Source: Nocardia cyriacigeorgica
GTDB taxonomy: Bacteria; Actinomycetota; Actinomycetes; Mycobacteriales; Mycobacteriaceae
Length of the DNA stretch: 64,000 nt
Assembly (NCBI RefSeq): GCF_005863245.1
Contig: NZ_VBUT01000007.1
Span: forward strand, 352,870 to 416,869
Reading direction: 5' to 3'
Part shown: one piece after another, positions 45,687 through 54,145 of the stretch
Layout: every line of letters begins with the position of its first letter
Position numbering within the stretch: position 1 is the stretch's first letter
The notes under the pieces: model-generated
The model's input: only the letters and a program-made list of their open reading frames with translations
Told to the model about the DNA's origin: nothing
The model's database searches: none
Position numbers and translations under genes: made by a program

Positions 45687-46979
45687 ATGGATGTCGTGGG
45701 CGAATTCGGCGCGATCGAACCGGGGACGGACCTGCCCCGGTACGCCCGCGACCTGGTCCGCATGCACGACGCGGTGATCGGCGGCGGACGCTCACCGTTG
45801 CGGCCGCGCACGCTGGTGGCGCGTTCCTGGTCGCGAGTGCTGGCGGCGGGGCTGGTACCCGACCAGGCCAATACCCGCACCGTGCTCGGGCTGGAGGAGG
45901 TCGAGCGACGCCGCCGGATGTCGCCGCTGGCCGGCGTGATCAGCGAGTTGACGCAGGTGATCGCCGGGGTCGCCGACGCATCGCAGTTGATCATGGTGGT
46001 CACCGATGCCGACGGCGTGGTGCTGTGGCGCGCCGGTTCGCCGCGGGTCCGCAACCGCGCCGACTCGCTCGGCTTCCAGGAGGGCGCCACCTGGACCGAA
46101 TCGGTGGTCGGCACCAATGCCATCGGCACCGCGCTCGCCGAAGCCAGTCCGGTGCAACTGTTCTCGGGTGAACATTTCGAGCAGTCACAGCATCCGTGGT
46201 ACTGCACGGCGGCGCCGATCCACGATCCGCGCACCGGCGAACTCCTCGGCGTGGTCGACGTCAGCGGGCCGGCGCTCACCCTGCATCCGGCGCTCACCGC
46301 CCTGGTCGGCGCGGGTGCCCGGCTGGCCGAGGGCCAGATCGCGCGGCTGCAACAGGACCGGCTGGAACGGTTGCGCAGCACCGCCATGCCCACCCTGTCC
46401 ACCCTGACCGGTCCCGCCCTGCTGGTGGACGAGCACGGCTGGGTCGCCCACGCCACCGGCATCGCCACGCCCCAGCGCATCGCCATCCCGAATGCCGAAC
46501 GCGCGGTGCACGTCCCCGGACTCGGCGTCTGCTCGGCGGAGCCGCTGCGCGGTGGTTGGCTGGTGCGGCCGCTCGGCGCCGGCGCGCACACCGGTATCCG
46601 GATGAACCTCGACCTGTCCGGCACGCCGGTCGTCAGCGCGGTCGGCGGCGAATCCGATTGGCGCAGTTCACTATCGGTGCGGCACGCGGAGATCCTGCTC
46701 CTGCTACATCTGCGTGGGCGGCGCGGGATGTCGGTCGCCGATCTGAGTCACGCGCTCTACGGCGATCCCGACCACGCGGTCGCCGTCCGGGCCGAACTGT
46801 CGCGGCTGCGGCGGGTGCTCGGCTCGATCATCGAGAGCAGGCCCTATCGACTGGAGGCGTCGGTGAGTCTCACGCTGGCCCTCGGTGACGTCGACCGGTT
46901 GGCCGACTGCGCATTCGTCCGCCGCTCCACCAGCCCCGGGGTTCGTGCGCTCGCCGGGGCCGGAACCGCGCTCGGCTGA
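45687..46979 (+). CDS. GAF-domain transcriptional regulator with winged-helix C-terminus
   Basis: 430 residues with the same plan as the regulator at 42417: AcoR-like GAF sensor (IMVVTDADGVVLWRAGS, VVGTNAIGTALAEASPVQLFSGEHF, WYCTAAPIHDPRTGELLGVVDVSG, about 105-205) and a C-terminal winged helix (SVRHAEILLLLHLRGRRGMSVADL). No ATPase domain. ATG at 45687 chosen; the frame is open further upstream inside the promoter. Divergent from the FMO gene, which it probably controls. Confidence 0.87.
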   Translation: MDVVGEFGAIEPGTDLPRYARDLVRMHDAVIGGGRSPLRPRTLVARSWSRVLAAGLVPDQANTRTVLGLEEVERRRRMSPLAGVISELTQVIAGVADASQLIMVVTDADGVVLWRAGSPRVRNRADSLGFQEGATWTESVVGTNAIGTALAEASPVQLFSGEHFEQSQHPWYCTAAPIHDPRTGELLGVVDVSGPALTLHPALTALVGAGARLAEGQIARLQQDRLERLRSTAMPTLSTLTGPALLVDEHGWVAHATGIATPQRIAIPNAERAVHVPGLGVCSAEPLRGGWLVRPLGAGAHTGIRMNLDLSGTPVVSAVGGESDWRSSLSVRHAEILLLLHLRGRRGMSVADLSHALYGDPDHAVAVRAELSRLRRVLGSIIESRPYRLEASVSLTLALGDVDRLADCAFVRRSTSPGVRALAGAGTALG

Positions 46980-47169
46980 CCCGACCTCGCAATCCTCGTG
47001 CGGTGTTCGTCCCGCGGTTGCGGCTGCGCCAGCTGGCCCACCCCGCCCACGCTGCGGGCGAGCCGACGGTCCGGGTGCTCGGCTCCGCGCATCGACGCCG
47101 GCCCAGATTTCGGGAGCACCGGCGCTGATCGGGTTCGAGGTGCGCACAGGCGTCTGCCGCGGCGCGTGT

Positions 47170-47586
47170 TCAATCGCGCGCGAACACGGCCTTCCATGCT
47201 CCGACGACCAGCCCGCGCAGGAAGTTCTCCCAGCTGAAATGGTCGTGCCACAGGATGATTCGCCCGTCGCGCAGTTCGAAAGTGCCCGCGACCCAGAAGG
47301 AGATCTTCAGCGGCCCGAAGCGCAGGATGTCGGTGCGGTCGGTGAGCACGATGGGTCCGTCGGCGGCGATGTGGTGCATGATCGCGGCGAAACCGAACTG
47401 ATCCCGGCTCAGCCCGCGCAGCACCTGCGCCACTCGTTCGCCACGCACATCCGGTAGCGAGGTGTTCTTCCAGACGATGTCGGGATGCAGCAGTTCCAGC
47501 GCCTCACCGACCGCGCCGATCTCCAGCGCGGCGAAGAATTCGCGCACCGTGGTGATCGAGTCCTGCTCCAGCTCGATTTCGCTCAT
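47170..47586 (-). CDS. NTF2-fold protein, limonene-1,2-epoxide hydrolase-like
   Basis: 138 residues. The Arg-x-Asp pair (DRTD, Arg84 and Asp86) and Asp115 in LWHDHFSW match the Asp-Arg-Asp layout of limonene epoxide hydrolase, and FWVAGTFELRDGRI is the family strand pair. It may hydrate an epoxide; a plain SnoaL-like protein is the alternative. It faces another NTF2-fold gene starting 81 bp away on the other strand. Confidence 0.8.
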   Translation of the reverse strand: MSEIELEQDSITTVREFFAALEIGAVGEALELLHPDIVWKNTSLPDVRGERVAQVLRGLSRDQFGFAAIMHHIAADGPIVLTDRTDILRFGPLKISFWVAGTFELRDGRIILWHDHFSWENFLRGLVVGAWKAVFARD

Positions 47587-47666
47587 GGATCGAGGGTAGG
47601 TGGTAGACGCGCCGGATGCGGCCCGTTCCGCCGCCGGACACCACCTCCCGGCGATACGTTGGTGCT

Positions 47667-48104
47667 ATGACCACCCGGGATGAGATCGAGTCGTTTCTGG
47701 ATGAGTACCAGGCCGCGCTGTCGGCCTACGACGCCGAACGTTCGGCCTCGTTGTGGGGCATGCCCGGCACCATCGTCAGCGACGGCTTCGTCGGCGCGCT
47801 GCATTCGCGCGCGGAGCTGGCGCAGGGCCTATCCCAGGCCTATCCCTTCTATCAGCAGCTCGGCCTGGCGCGGGTCGACCACACGCTGCTCGAACACGTC
47901 GACCTGACCGCGAGCATCGCTCGCGTGCACGTGCGCTGGCATTTCTACGACGACGCCGACGACCTGCTCACCGACGGCGACTACGAATACCTGCTACGCC
48001 GCGACGACGACGGCCTGCACGCCTACGTCGCGGTGGCGATCGACGAGATGGAGAAGCTGACCAGACTCGCGGCGGAGAAGGGCATTCAGCTGCCCGGGAC
48101 GTGA
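47667..48104 (+). CDS. NTF2-like (SnoaL-type) protein
   Basis: 145 residues with a single NTF2 fold (FLDEYQAALSAYDAERSASLWGMPG, VHVRWHFYDDADDLLTDGDYEYLLRR). No clear catalytic set, so a ligand-binding or small-molecule isomerase role cannot be decided. ATG at 47667. Independent transcription is likely since the left neighbour is divergent. Confidence 0.8.
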   Translation: MTTRDEIESFLDEYQAALSAYDAERSASLWGMPGTIVSDGFVGALHSRAELAQGLSQAYPFYQQLGLARVDHTLLEHVDLTASIARVHVRWHFYDDADDLLTDGDYEYLLRRDDDGLHAYVAVAIDEMEKLTRLAAEKGIQLPGT

Positions 48105-48142
48105 GGGGCCGAGCGCGCGTCGGAAGTGCCCGGTTCATTCTA

Positions 48143-48169
48143 TGGAGCACTCATCTCCACGGGTATACT
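48143..48169 (+). promoter_or_regulatory. vapBC promoter with inverted repeat
   Basis: TGGAG (48143) / CTCCA (48155) dyad followed by a -10 box TATACT (48164-48169). The antitoxin ATG is seven bases after the box, so the transcript should be leaderless and the dyad sits where a repressor would block polymerase. Confidence 0.6.
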
Positions 48170-48176
48170 GACAGGT

Positions 48177-48392
48177 ATGACTTCAACGACGATCAAGGTG
48201 CCGAAGCCAACCAGAGATCGGCTACATCGACTGGCGGCCGCAGAGGGCCTCACATTGTCACAGGCGATCGAAAAGCTACTGGACGAACACGCTCCGCGCC
48301 CGAAGCCGAAGTTCGGCGGATTTCGTAGCGACCGGCCGCTGACCACAGAGGAGATCGATCGCGAGCTCGCCGGCGGCTTCGGTGAATGGTGA
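48177..48392 (+). CDS. vapB: antitoxin, VapB/RHH type
   Basis: 71 residues. Ribbon-helix-helix N-terminus (TSTTIKVPKPTRDRLHRLAAAEGLTLSQAIEKLLDEH) and an acidic toxin-binding tail (TTEEIDRELAGGFGEW). ATG at 48177, probably leaderless. The stop overlaps the toxin start by 11 bp. Confidence 0.9.
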   Translation: MTSTTIKVPKPTRDRLHRLAAAEGLTLSQAIEKLLDEHAPRPKPKFGGFRSDRPLTTEEIDRELAGGFGEW

Positions 48393-48819
48393 GAACATCG
48401 TCGTCGACACGAGCGGGATCCTCGCGATGTACGACGAGTCATACCCTGAGCACGTCCAGCTGACCGAGATCGCGAATGCTGCGGCAGGGTTGCTGGTCGT
48501 CTCCCCACTTATCGTCGCGGAGTCCGACTACATGCTGGCCACGCGGCTTGGCGCCGCTGCGGCACGGCAGTTCGCCGAAGACATTTCAGCAGGCGCCTAC
48601 GAGCTGGCCGAGTGGACTCAGGACTATCACGCCGCAGCCCTTGCGATCGTGTCCAGCTTCGGCGATGACGACTACATCGGCATGGCCGACGCGTCCATTG
48701 TGGTGATCGCCGACCGTTATCGGACCACCAATGTGATGACGCTCGATCAGCGCCACTTCCGCAAGCTGAAGCCGCTCTGGGGCGTCAGCCATTTCACCTT
48801 ACTTCCGTTCGACGCCTGA
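48382..48819 (+). CDS. vapC: PIN-domain toxin, VapC family
   Basis: 145 residues; Asp9 in IVVDTSG, Glu in VAESDY, Asp in MADASIVVIADRY and DQRHF complete the PIN acidic site. GTG start inside the antitoxin gene. Second of three PIN toxin modules in the window, with a different antitoxin class from the one at 62344. Confidence 0.92.
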   Translation: MNGENIVVDTSGILAMYDESYPEHVQLTEIANAAAGLLVVSPLIVAESDYMLATRLGAAAARQFAEDISAGAYELAEWTQDYHAAALAIVSSFGDDDYIGMADASIVVIADRYRTTNVMTLDQRHFRKLKPLWGVSHFTLLPFDA

Positions 48820-49848
48820 GGGCCATCGAGAGTTCGCGCGGCGATCCACGAGCGCTTGCAATCCGTCGAGGATGCGGTCGATGCCGAAGTTCAAGGCGTC
48901 GTCGCGGGCCGAGGATCCTCCCGCTTGCTCGCTCATGGCGGCGGTGACCTCGGGATATCGGTCGCCCGCCGCCTGCATCACCTCCGCCATCTGCCGCATC
49001 AACTGCTCCTCCATGCCGTCGGCCGGGGCGCCGGCGTTCTGGAGTGCGAGGCTGCGCACGTGGCCGTTGAGCACGACGACGGTGTCCAGCCGCTCCGGAC
49101 CGGTCAGGCCGATCCCCGCCATCGCCGACAAGGCCGCCTCGAGCCAGCCCAGTTCGTTCGGCCCCATCGGCCGGATTCCGGTGGACAACTCCAGCGCCCA
49201 CGGATGCGCCCGGTAGCGGCGGAAGATCTCCTCGGTCCAGCGGCGTAGACCGGCCCGCCACGGCGGCTCGCCGGAAACCGACTGCGCCGCAACGCTATCC
49301 AGCGACGCCGCAGCGCTATGCGGCGGCGCACCGGCGATATCCGGCGACGCGGCGGGGCCATCCAGCGACGCAGCAGCACTACCCGACGACCCTGCAGCAC
49401 TACCCGACGACCCTGCAGCACCACCCGGCGACCCTGCAGCACCACCCGGCGACCCTGCAGCACCACCCGGCGACACGGCCGCACTACCCGGCAGAACAGT
49501 GGCGATGTCCGGCGGGGCGGCGGCACCTTCGAGCGATGCGGCGCCACTACCCGGGGGCGCGACGGCGCTATCCGGCGACGCGACAGCGATGTCCGGCGGG
49601 GCGCCGATGGCTTGCTCGAGCATCAACGCGGCGAGCTCTGCCTTGCCCGGTACGTACCGGTACAGAGACATTTTCGTGTACCCGAGCCGTTCGGCGACCC
49701 GCTGCATGGAGACCCCGGCCAGCCCTTCGGCGTCGGCGAGTTCGATGGCCGCGCCGACGATGGCCTCCAGCGACAGCGACGGCTTCGGGCCGCGTTTGGC
49801 CTGCCGCCCGGTACCCCAGAGCAGTTCGACCACGGTCGGAGCCGGCAT
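48799..49848 (-). CDS. TetR-family regulator with heptapeptide-repeat linker
   Basis: 349 residues. HTH (about 22-65: SLSLEAIVGAAIELADAEGL, LGYTKMSLYRYVPGKAEL) and C-terminal TetR_C_11-type domain (about 200-335). Between them lie about 105 residues made of 15 heptapeptides of the form P-D/G-x-A-x-A-S/P, encoded by the 21-bp array at 49280-49594; family members usually have no such linker. I use ATG 49848 (RBS GAAAGGA); an ATG at 49896 is also open. Divergent from an FAD monooxygenase gene, its probable target. Confidence 0.9.
   Translation of the reverse strand: MPAPTVVELLWGTGRQAKRGPKPSLSLEAIVGAAIELADAEGLAGVSMQRVAERLGYTKMSLYRYVPGKAELAALMLEQAIGAPPDIAVASPDSAVAPPGSGAASLEGAAAPPDIATVLPGSAAVSPGGAAGSPGGAAGSPGGAAGSSGSAAGSSGSAAASLDGPAASPDIAGAPPHSAAASLDSVAAQSVSGEPPWRAGLRRWTEEIFRRYRAHPWALELSTGIRPMGPNELGWLEAALSAMAGIGLTGPERLDTVVVLNGHVRSLALQNAGAPADGMEEQLMRQMAEVMQAAGDRYPEVTAAMSEQAGGSSARDDALNFGIDRILDGLQALVDRRANSRWPSGVERK
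49280..49594. repeat. 21-bp tandem repeat array, 15 units
   Basis: Consensus GGCGACGCGGCAGCACTATCC on the plus strand. Units at 49406-49468 are nearly identical (GACCCTGCAGCACCACCC core), while outer units have drifted. 315 bp equals 105 codons, so unit gain or loss would preserve the TetR frame. No spacers, hence not CRISPR. Confidence 0.95.
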
Positions 49849-49879
49849 CGCGATGTCCTTTCCGAAAAGGAGTTGACCA

Positions 49880-49928
49880 GAAACTGTGTCTACCATACGC
49901 TGCTCCGTGTCCGACGGAAACAGTTTCC
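49880..49928. promoter_or_regulatory. operator dyads between TetR and FAD monooxygenase
   Basis: GAAACTGT (49880-49887) and ACAGTTTC (49920-49927) are inverted copies. The right one is part of a perfect palindrome GGAAAC-A-GTTTCC (49916-49928). A likely TetR binding region in the divergent promoter. Confidence 0.6.
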
Positions 49929-49958
49929 TGTGGACGCCATTCCGCTGAAGGAGCGCTC

Positions 49959-51152
49959 ATGCGTAACAAGACCGTCCTCATCTCCGGCGCGAGCATCGCC
50001 GGGCCCGCCCTCGCCTACTGGCTGAATCGCTACGGCTTCGAGGTCACCGTCGTCGAACGCGCTCCCGAGCTGCGCCCCGGCGGCCAGGCCGTCGACTTCA
50101 AGGGCGAAACGCATCTGAAAGTCCTCGAGCGCATGGGCATCCTCGACGCCGTCCGCGAACGACAGACCGGCGGCGCCGACATGGTGCTGGTGGACGCCGC
50201 GGGCAAGCGCCGCGCGCTCATCTCCGGCGATTTCACCGGCGGCGACCTGGAGATCCTGCGCGGCGACCTGGCCCAGCTCATGTACGAGCGCACCGCTGAG
50301 CACTGCACCTACCTCTTCGGCGATTCGATCAGCGCGCTCACCGAGACCGCCGAGGGCGTGCGAGTCGAGTTCGAACACGCCCCGCCCCGCACCTTCGACC
50401 TGGTTTTCGGCGCCGACGGCGTGCACTCACGGGTGCGCGCGCTGGCGTTCGGCCCCGAACGCGACTACGTCCACCACCGCGGCTACTACTACTGCCTGGT
50501 GAATTCCGGTACCGAGCCCCGACGCACCGACGGACCGCGACGCGAGGTGGCCTACGCCCACAACGCGCCGGGCAAACTCGCCGTCGACGGTGGACCGAAG
50601 GCCGAGCAGATGTACATGTTCGCCGCCCCCGAGCTGGACTACGCACGCGATGACGAGCAGGCCCAGCGCCGCATCGTCAAGGACACCTTCGCCGACGTCG
50701 GCTGGGAAGTGCCACGCATGATGGCGGATCTGGAGCAGGCCGCGACCTTCTATATGGACTCGCTCAGCGTGGTCGAGATGACCTCATGCGTCCGCGGACG
50801 GGTCGCCCTCGTCGGTGACGCCGGCTACGGCAACACCCTGGCCGGTTTCGGCACCGGTCTCGCCCTCGTCGGCGCCTACGTCCTCGCCGGTGAACTGGCC
50901 CTCGCCGACGGCGATCACACCGTGGCCTTCCCGTGCTACGACGAGATCATGCAGCGCTACAACAAGATCGCCGGCTCCAGCAACCCCGGCCGCTTCCTGG
51001 CCCCCAAGACCGCCTTCGGCATCCGAGCCCGCGACTGGTTCCTGAACTCTCCACTGTTCGCCCTGATGGTGAAACTCGGCGACAAGGGCGCCAACGACAT
51101 CGACCTGCGCGACTACCCGACCCTCCACGCCGCCCTCCCAAGCGACCAATAG
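49959..51152 (+). CDS. FAD-dependent aromatic-type monooxygenase
   Basis: 397-residue class A flavoprotein monooxygenase. FAD Rossmann motif ISGASIAGPALAYWLNRYGFEVTVVER (about 7-33), the central GADGVHSRVR (DG motif, about 152) and the second FAD motif VALVGDAGYGNTLAGFGTGLALVGAYVLAGEL (about 285). Related to TetX-like and polyketide hydroxylases; substrate not predictable. ATG behind GAAGGAG. Divergent from the repeat-containing TetR gene, so probably inducible. Confidence 0.92.
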   Translation: MRNKTVLISGASIAGPALAYWLNRYGFEVTVVERAPELRPGGQAVDFKGETHLKVLERMGILDAVRERQTGGADMVLVDAAGKRRALISGDFTGGDLEILRGDLAQLMYERTAEHCTYLFGDSISALTETAEGVRVEFEHAPPRTFDLVFGADGVHSRVRALAFGPERDYVHHRGYYYCLVNSGTEPRRTDGPRREVAYAHNAPGKLAVDGGPKAEQMYMFAAPELDYARDDEQAQRRIVKDTFADVGWEVPRMMADLEQAATFYMDSLSVVEMTSCVRGRVALVGDAGYGNTLAGFGTGLALVGAYVLAGELALADGDHTVAFPCYDEIMQRYNKIAGSSNPGRFLAPKTAFGIRARDWFLNSPLFALMVKLGDKGANDIDLRDYPTLHAALPSDQ

Positions 51153-51202
51153 CCCATGGTCGACCCGCCACCCCAGGTCCTCCCGCCCGCGCAGTTGCAT
51201 GT

Positions 51203-51267
51203 CGCATACCTTGTGGCGTTTTTCCAGGCCCACAACGTATGCGAAGTCGCCAAAACCTATGCGTTAC
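51203..51267. repeat. palindromic intergenic repeat, copy 2
   Basis: Arms CGCATACCTTGTG (51203-51215) and CACAACGTATGCG (51231-51243), one mismatch, with loop GCGTTTTTCCAGGCC, followed by a third half-site TATGCGTT. Aligns along about 65 bp, loop included, with copy 1 at 5745. Lies between convergent FAD monooxygenase and glyA. Confidence 0.8.
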
Positions 51268-51344
51268 TCCAGCACAGGCCAGGAAACGGCGACGCGCCCA
51301 CGGTTCGGCGGGTGCCGATCGCGGGCGCGTCGTCAGCGAGAAAC

Positions 51345-52640
51345 TCAGCCCAGCAGGCGCCAGTCTTCGAGGCCCTGGTACAGCGGCAGGTCGTTGGCCA
51401 GCTTGCGGACGCGGGCGCGCAGCGTGTCGACATCCGAACCACCGGCCAGCGCGGTGCCGATGATGTCGGCGACCTCGGTGAACTCGGTGTCGCCGAAGCC
51501 GCGGGTGGCCAGGGCCGCGGTGCCGATGCGCAGGCCGGAGGTGACCATCGGCGGACGCGGATCGAACGGAACGGCATTGCGGTTGACGGTGATGCCGATC
51601 TCGTGCAGCAGATCCTCGCCCTGCTGGCCGTCGAGCTGCGAGTTACGCAGATCCACCAGCACCAGGTGCACATCGGTGCCACCGGTGAGCACGCTGATGC
51701 CCTTGTCCGCGACGTCGGCGGCGCTCAGGCGCTCGGCCAGGATCTTGGCGCCGGACAGGGTGCGCTGCTGACGCTCGGCGAACTCGGCGGTGCCGGCGAT
51801 CTTGAACGCGACGGCCTTGGCGGCGATGGCGTGCATCAGCGGACCGCCCTGCTGGCCGGGGAACACCGAGCTGTTGAGCTTCTTGGCGAATTCCTGCTTG
51901 GCCAGGATCAGGCCGGAGCGCGGACCGCCGAGGGTCTTGTGCACGGTGGAGGAGACGACGTCGGCGTAGGGCACCGGGGAGGGGTGCAGTCCGGCCGCGA
52001 CCAGGCCGGCGAAGTGCGCCATATCGACCCACAGGTAGGCGCCGACCTCGTCGGCGATCTCCCGGAAGGCGGCGAAGTCCTGGTGCCGCGGGTAGGCCGA
52101 CCAGCCCGCGACGATCACCTTCGGCTGCGCCTCCAGGGCGATCTTGCGCACCTCGTCCATATCGACGCGGTGGTCTTCCTTGCTGACGCCGTAGGAGTGG
52201 ACCTCGTACAGCTTGCCGGAGAAGTTCAGCCGCATGCCGTGGGTGAGGTGGCCGCCGTGGGCCAGGTCCAGGCCGAGCAGCTTCTCGCCGGGGTTCATCA
52301 GGGCCATCAGCACCGCGGCGTTGGCTTGGGCGCCCGAATGCGGCTGGACGTTGGCGAACTCGGCGCCGAAGAGTTCCTTGGCGCGCTCGCGGGCCAGGTT
52401 CTCCACGACGTCGACGTGCTCGCAGCCGCCGTAGTAACGGCGGCCCGGGTACCCCTCGGCGTACTTGTTGGTGAGCACACTGCCCTGCGCCTGCAGGACC
52501 GCGCGCGGCACGAAGTTCTCCGAGGCGATCATCTCGAGGGTGTCGCGCTCGCGGGCGAGCTCTCCTGCCATCGCGGCAGCGACCTCGGGATCGAGTTCAC
52601 CGAGAGACTGGGTATTGACAGAAGCGGTCGTCTGCGTCAC
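51345..52640 (-). CDS. glyA: serine hydroxymethyltransferase
   Basis: 431-residue PLP enzyme interconverting serine and glycine with tetrahydrofolate, the main C1 source. PLP lysine in SSTVHKTLGGPRSG (about 236), N-terminal ENFVPRAVLQAQGSVLTNKYAEGYPGRRYYGGCEHVD and HSGAQAN are diagnostic. The start is MTQTTASVN at 52640. Corresponds to Rv1093 glyA1 by neighbourhood with coaA. Confidence 0.97.
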   Translation of the reverse strand: MTQTTASVNTQSLGELDPEVAAAMAGELARERDTLEMIASENFVPRAVLQAQGSVLTNKYAEGYPGRRYYGGCEHVDVVENLARERAKELFGAEFANVQPHSGAQANAAVLMALMNPGEKLLGLDLAHGGHLTHGMRLNFSGKLYEVHSYGVSKEDHRVDMDEVRKIALEAQPKVIVAGWSAYPRHQDFAAFREIADEVGAYLWVDMAHFAGLVAAGLHPSPVPYADVVSSTVHKTLGGPRSGLILAKQEFAKKLNSSVFPGQQGGPLMHAIAAKAVAFKIAGTAEFAERQQRTLSGAKILAERLSAADVADKGISVLTGGTDVHLVLVDLRNSQLDGQQGEDLLHEIGITVNRNAVPFDPRPPMVTSGLRIGTAALATRGFGDTEFTEVADIIGTALAGGSDVDTLRARVRKLANDLPLYQGLEDWRLLG

Positions 52641-52759
52641 CCGGACAGTCTATTTGCTGCCCCGCCGCGCACCGGAACGGGGTCGGATAGCACATCTCGC
52701 GGCGCCGCGCACACCTTTCCGGCGACCGGTTCGCTGCTCCGGATCGCCGGCGACGACGC

Positions 52760-53965
52760 TCAGACCGCCTGCACCGCCCGGATCGCGCCGGGTGTCAGCG
52801 GTTCGTCGAGCAGTCGCCGGAACCGGTCGGCGCGCTCGTCGGCGCTCGGCGCCGCGTCCAGCCAGCCGCCGAGCAGCTTGTAGCCCTCGACATAAGTGCT
52901 GATGTAGGCGCGCCACAGCGGCGAGGACAGGAAGCGCAGCGATTGGCGCGCGCGCTCGGGCGTCGTCAGGTTCCAGCGTTGCAGGAACTCGGCCACCTCG
53001 TCGGCGTCGCGGCCGCGGTCGTGCAGCAGCAGCGCCGCGTCCTGACGGACACCGAGCAGCTGCGCCGAGGCCTGCGACAGCCGTTCGGCGCGTTCGCCGT
53101 CGAAGCGCAGGCCGAGGTCGGCGTAGATCTCCTGCGCCCAGCGGCCCCAGCCCGGCCCGACGATGGCCTCCAGCGCCAGGTCGGCCAGGCCCTCGGCCAT
53201 CAGGCACTGCGGGGTGTTGACCAGGAACAGCGTCTGCTCGGCCTGCCCGGCCGCGACCAGTCCGGCTTCCTTGCGGCAGTGCTCGGTGTGGTGGCCTGGG
53301 TAGGCCTCGTGCGCGATGAGCCGCGGCAGGTTGGCCATATGCTGGCGCAGATCGGAGTTGATCGCGACCTTGGAGTGGTAGTTGCCGAGGTAGTAGTTGA
53401 AGCCGGACCACGGCTTGTCGCCGACGATCTCGTAGGTGACGTGCTCGTGGTCGGGCAGCGGATAGCGCTCGCGCACCAGTTCGCGCAACGCACTGGAGAA
53501 CGCCTCCACACAGGCGGGCAGGCGCTCCGGCGGGATCTCGTCGGCCTGCCGGTGCGCGGCGATGCGTTCGGCCAGCGGACCGTCCCCGGCGAGCACCTCG
53601 TCCATCTTGCGGTGCGCGTCGCGGTAGTCGGCCTCGTCGCCGGGTGCGATGTCGACGTCGAAGTAGGCGCGCACCTCGTCGACGAAACCGATGTCGTCGC
53701 CGGCGAACTTGCGGGCCGAGCATTCCAGCGCGCGTAGGTGCACATCGAGGAACTCGGTGCGTTCGGGCGCCAGGCCCGCCCCCGGCAGTTCGGCGCGCAG
53801 GGCCGCGGCCCGCCGGGCGAGTTCGCGCGGCTGCGGCGCGGGCGCGTTCTCGACCTCCCGGCGCAGCGCCGGATCGCCGGTGAACGCGTCGACGAAACCT
53901 TCCTCCAGCCGGTCGAAGGCCAGGCCGAGCCGCAGGTAATCGGTGACGAGCGGATGCGCTTCCAT
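52760..53965 (-). CDS. DUF885 family putative metallopeptidase-like protein
   Basis: 401 residues, cytosolic (no signal peptide). Contains the DUF885 metal motif HEAYPGHHTEHCRKE (His-Glu-x5-His, about 230), as in distant gluzincin-like proteins, plus a downstream EGLADLALEA Glu that could be the third ligand. Many members are called hypothetical or DUF885 carboxypeptidases. ATG at 53965; a GTG eight codons earlier is possible. Sits between glyA and the divergent coaA. Confidence 0.87.
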   Translation of the reverse strand: MEAHPLVTDYLRLGLAFDRLEEGFVDAFTGDPALRREVENAPAPQPRELARRAAALRAELPGAGLAPERTEFLDVHLRALECSARKFAGDDIGFVDEVRAYFDVDIAPGDEADYRDAHRKMDEVLAGDGPLAERIAAHRQADEIPPERLPACVEAFSSALRELVRERYPLPDHEHVTYEIVGDKPWSGFNYYLGNYHSKVAINSDLRQHMANLPRLIAHEAYPGHHTEHCRKEAGLVAAGQAEQTLFLVNTPQCLMAEGLADLALEAIVGPGWGRWAQEIYADLGLRFDGERAERLSQASAQLLGVRQDAALLLHDRGRDADEVAEFLQRWNLTTPERARQSLRFLSSPLWRAYISTYVEGYKLLGGWLDAAPSADERADRFRRLLDEPLTPGAIRAVQAV

Positions 53966-54145
53966 GGCAGCCGACGATAGCGGCTCCACCAGCGCGGCGC
54001 CGAGTGTTACCGGCCGGTAGGCGACCCCCTTTTCCCGGTGGGCGGCGGCGAGGCGCAGAATTCAGCCATGCGGCCACAGTTAGTCCGAATCTCACAGCGC
54101 CGGTGCGATATGTGTGCGTGTTTGCCGGAATGGAGCGTCGGGTAA

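Noticed and set aside
49280..49594. CRISPR-like appearance of regular repeats
   Set aside because: The units are contiguous 21-mers with no unique spacers and stay in frame within a TetR gene.
52641..52759. Possible riboswitch upstream of glyA
   Set aside because: Only about 120 bp before glyA, without the conserved core of glycine, SAM or THF riboswitches that I could trace.
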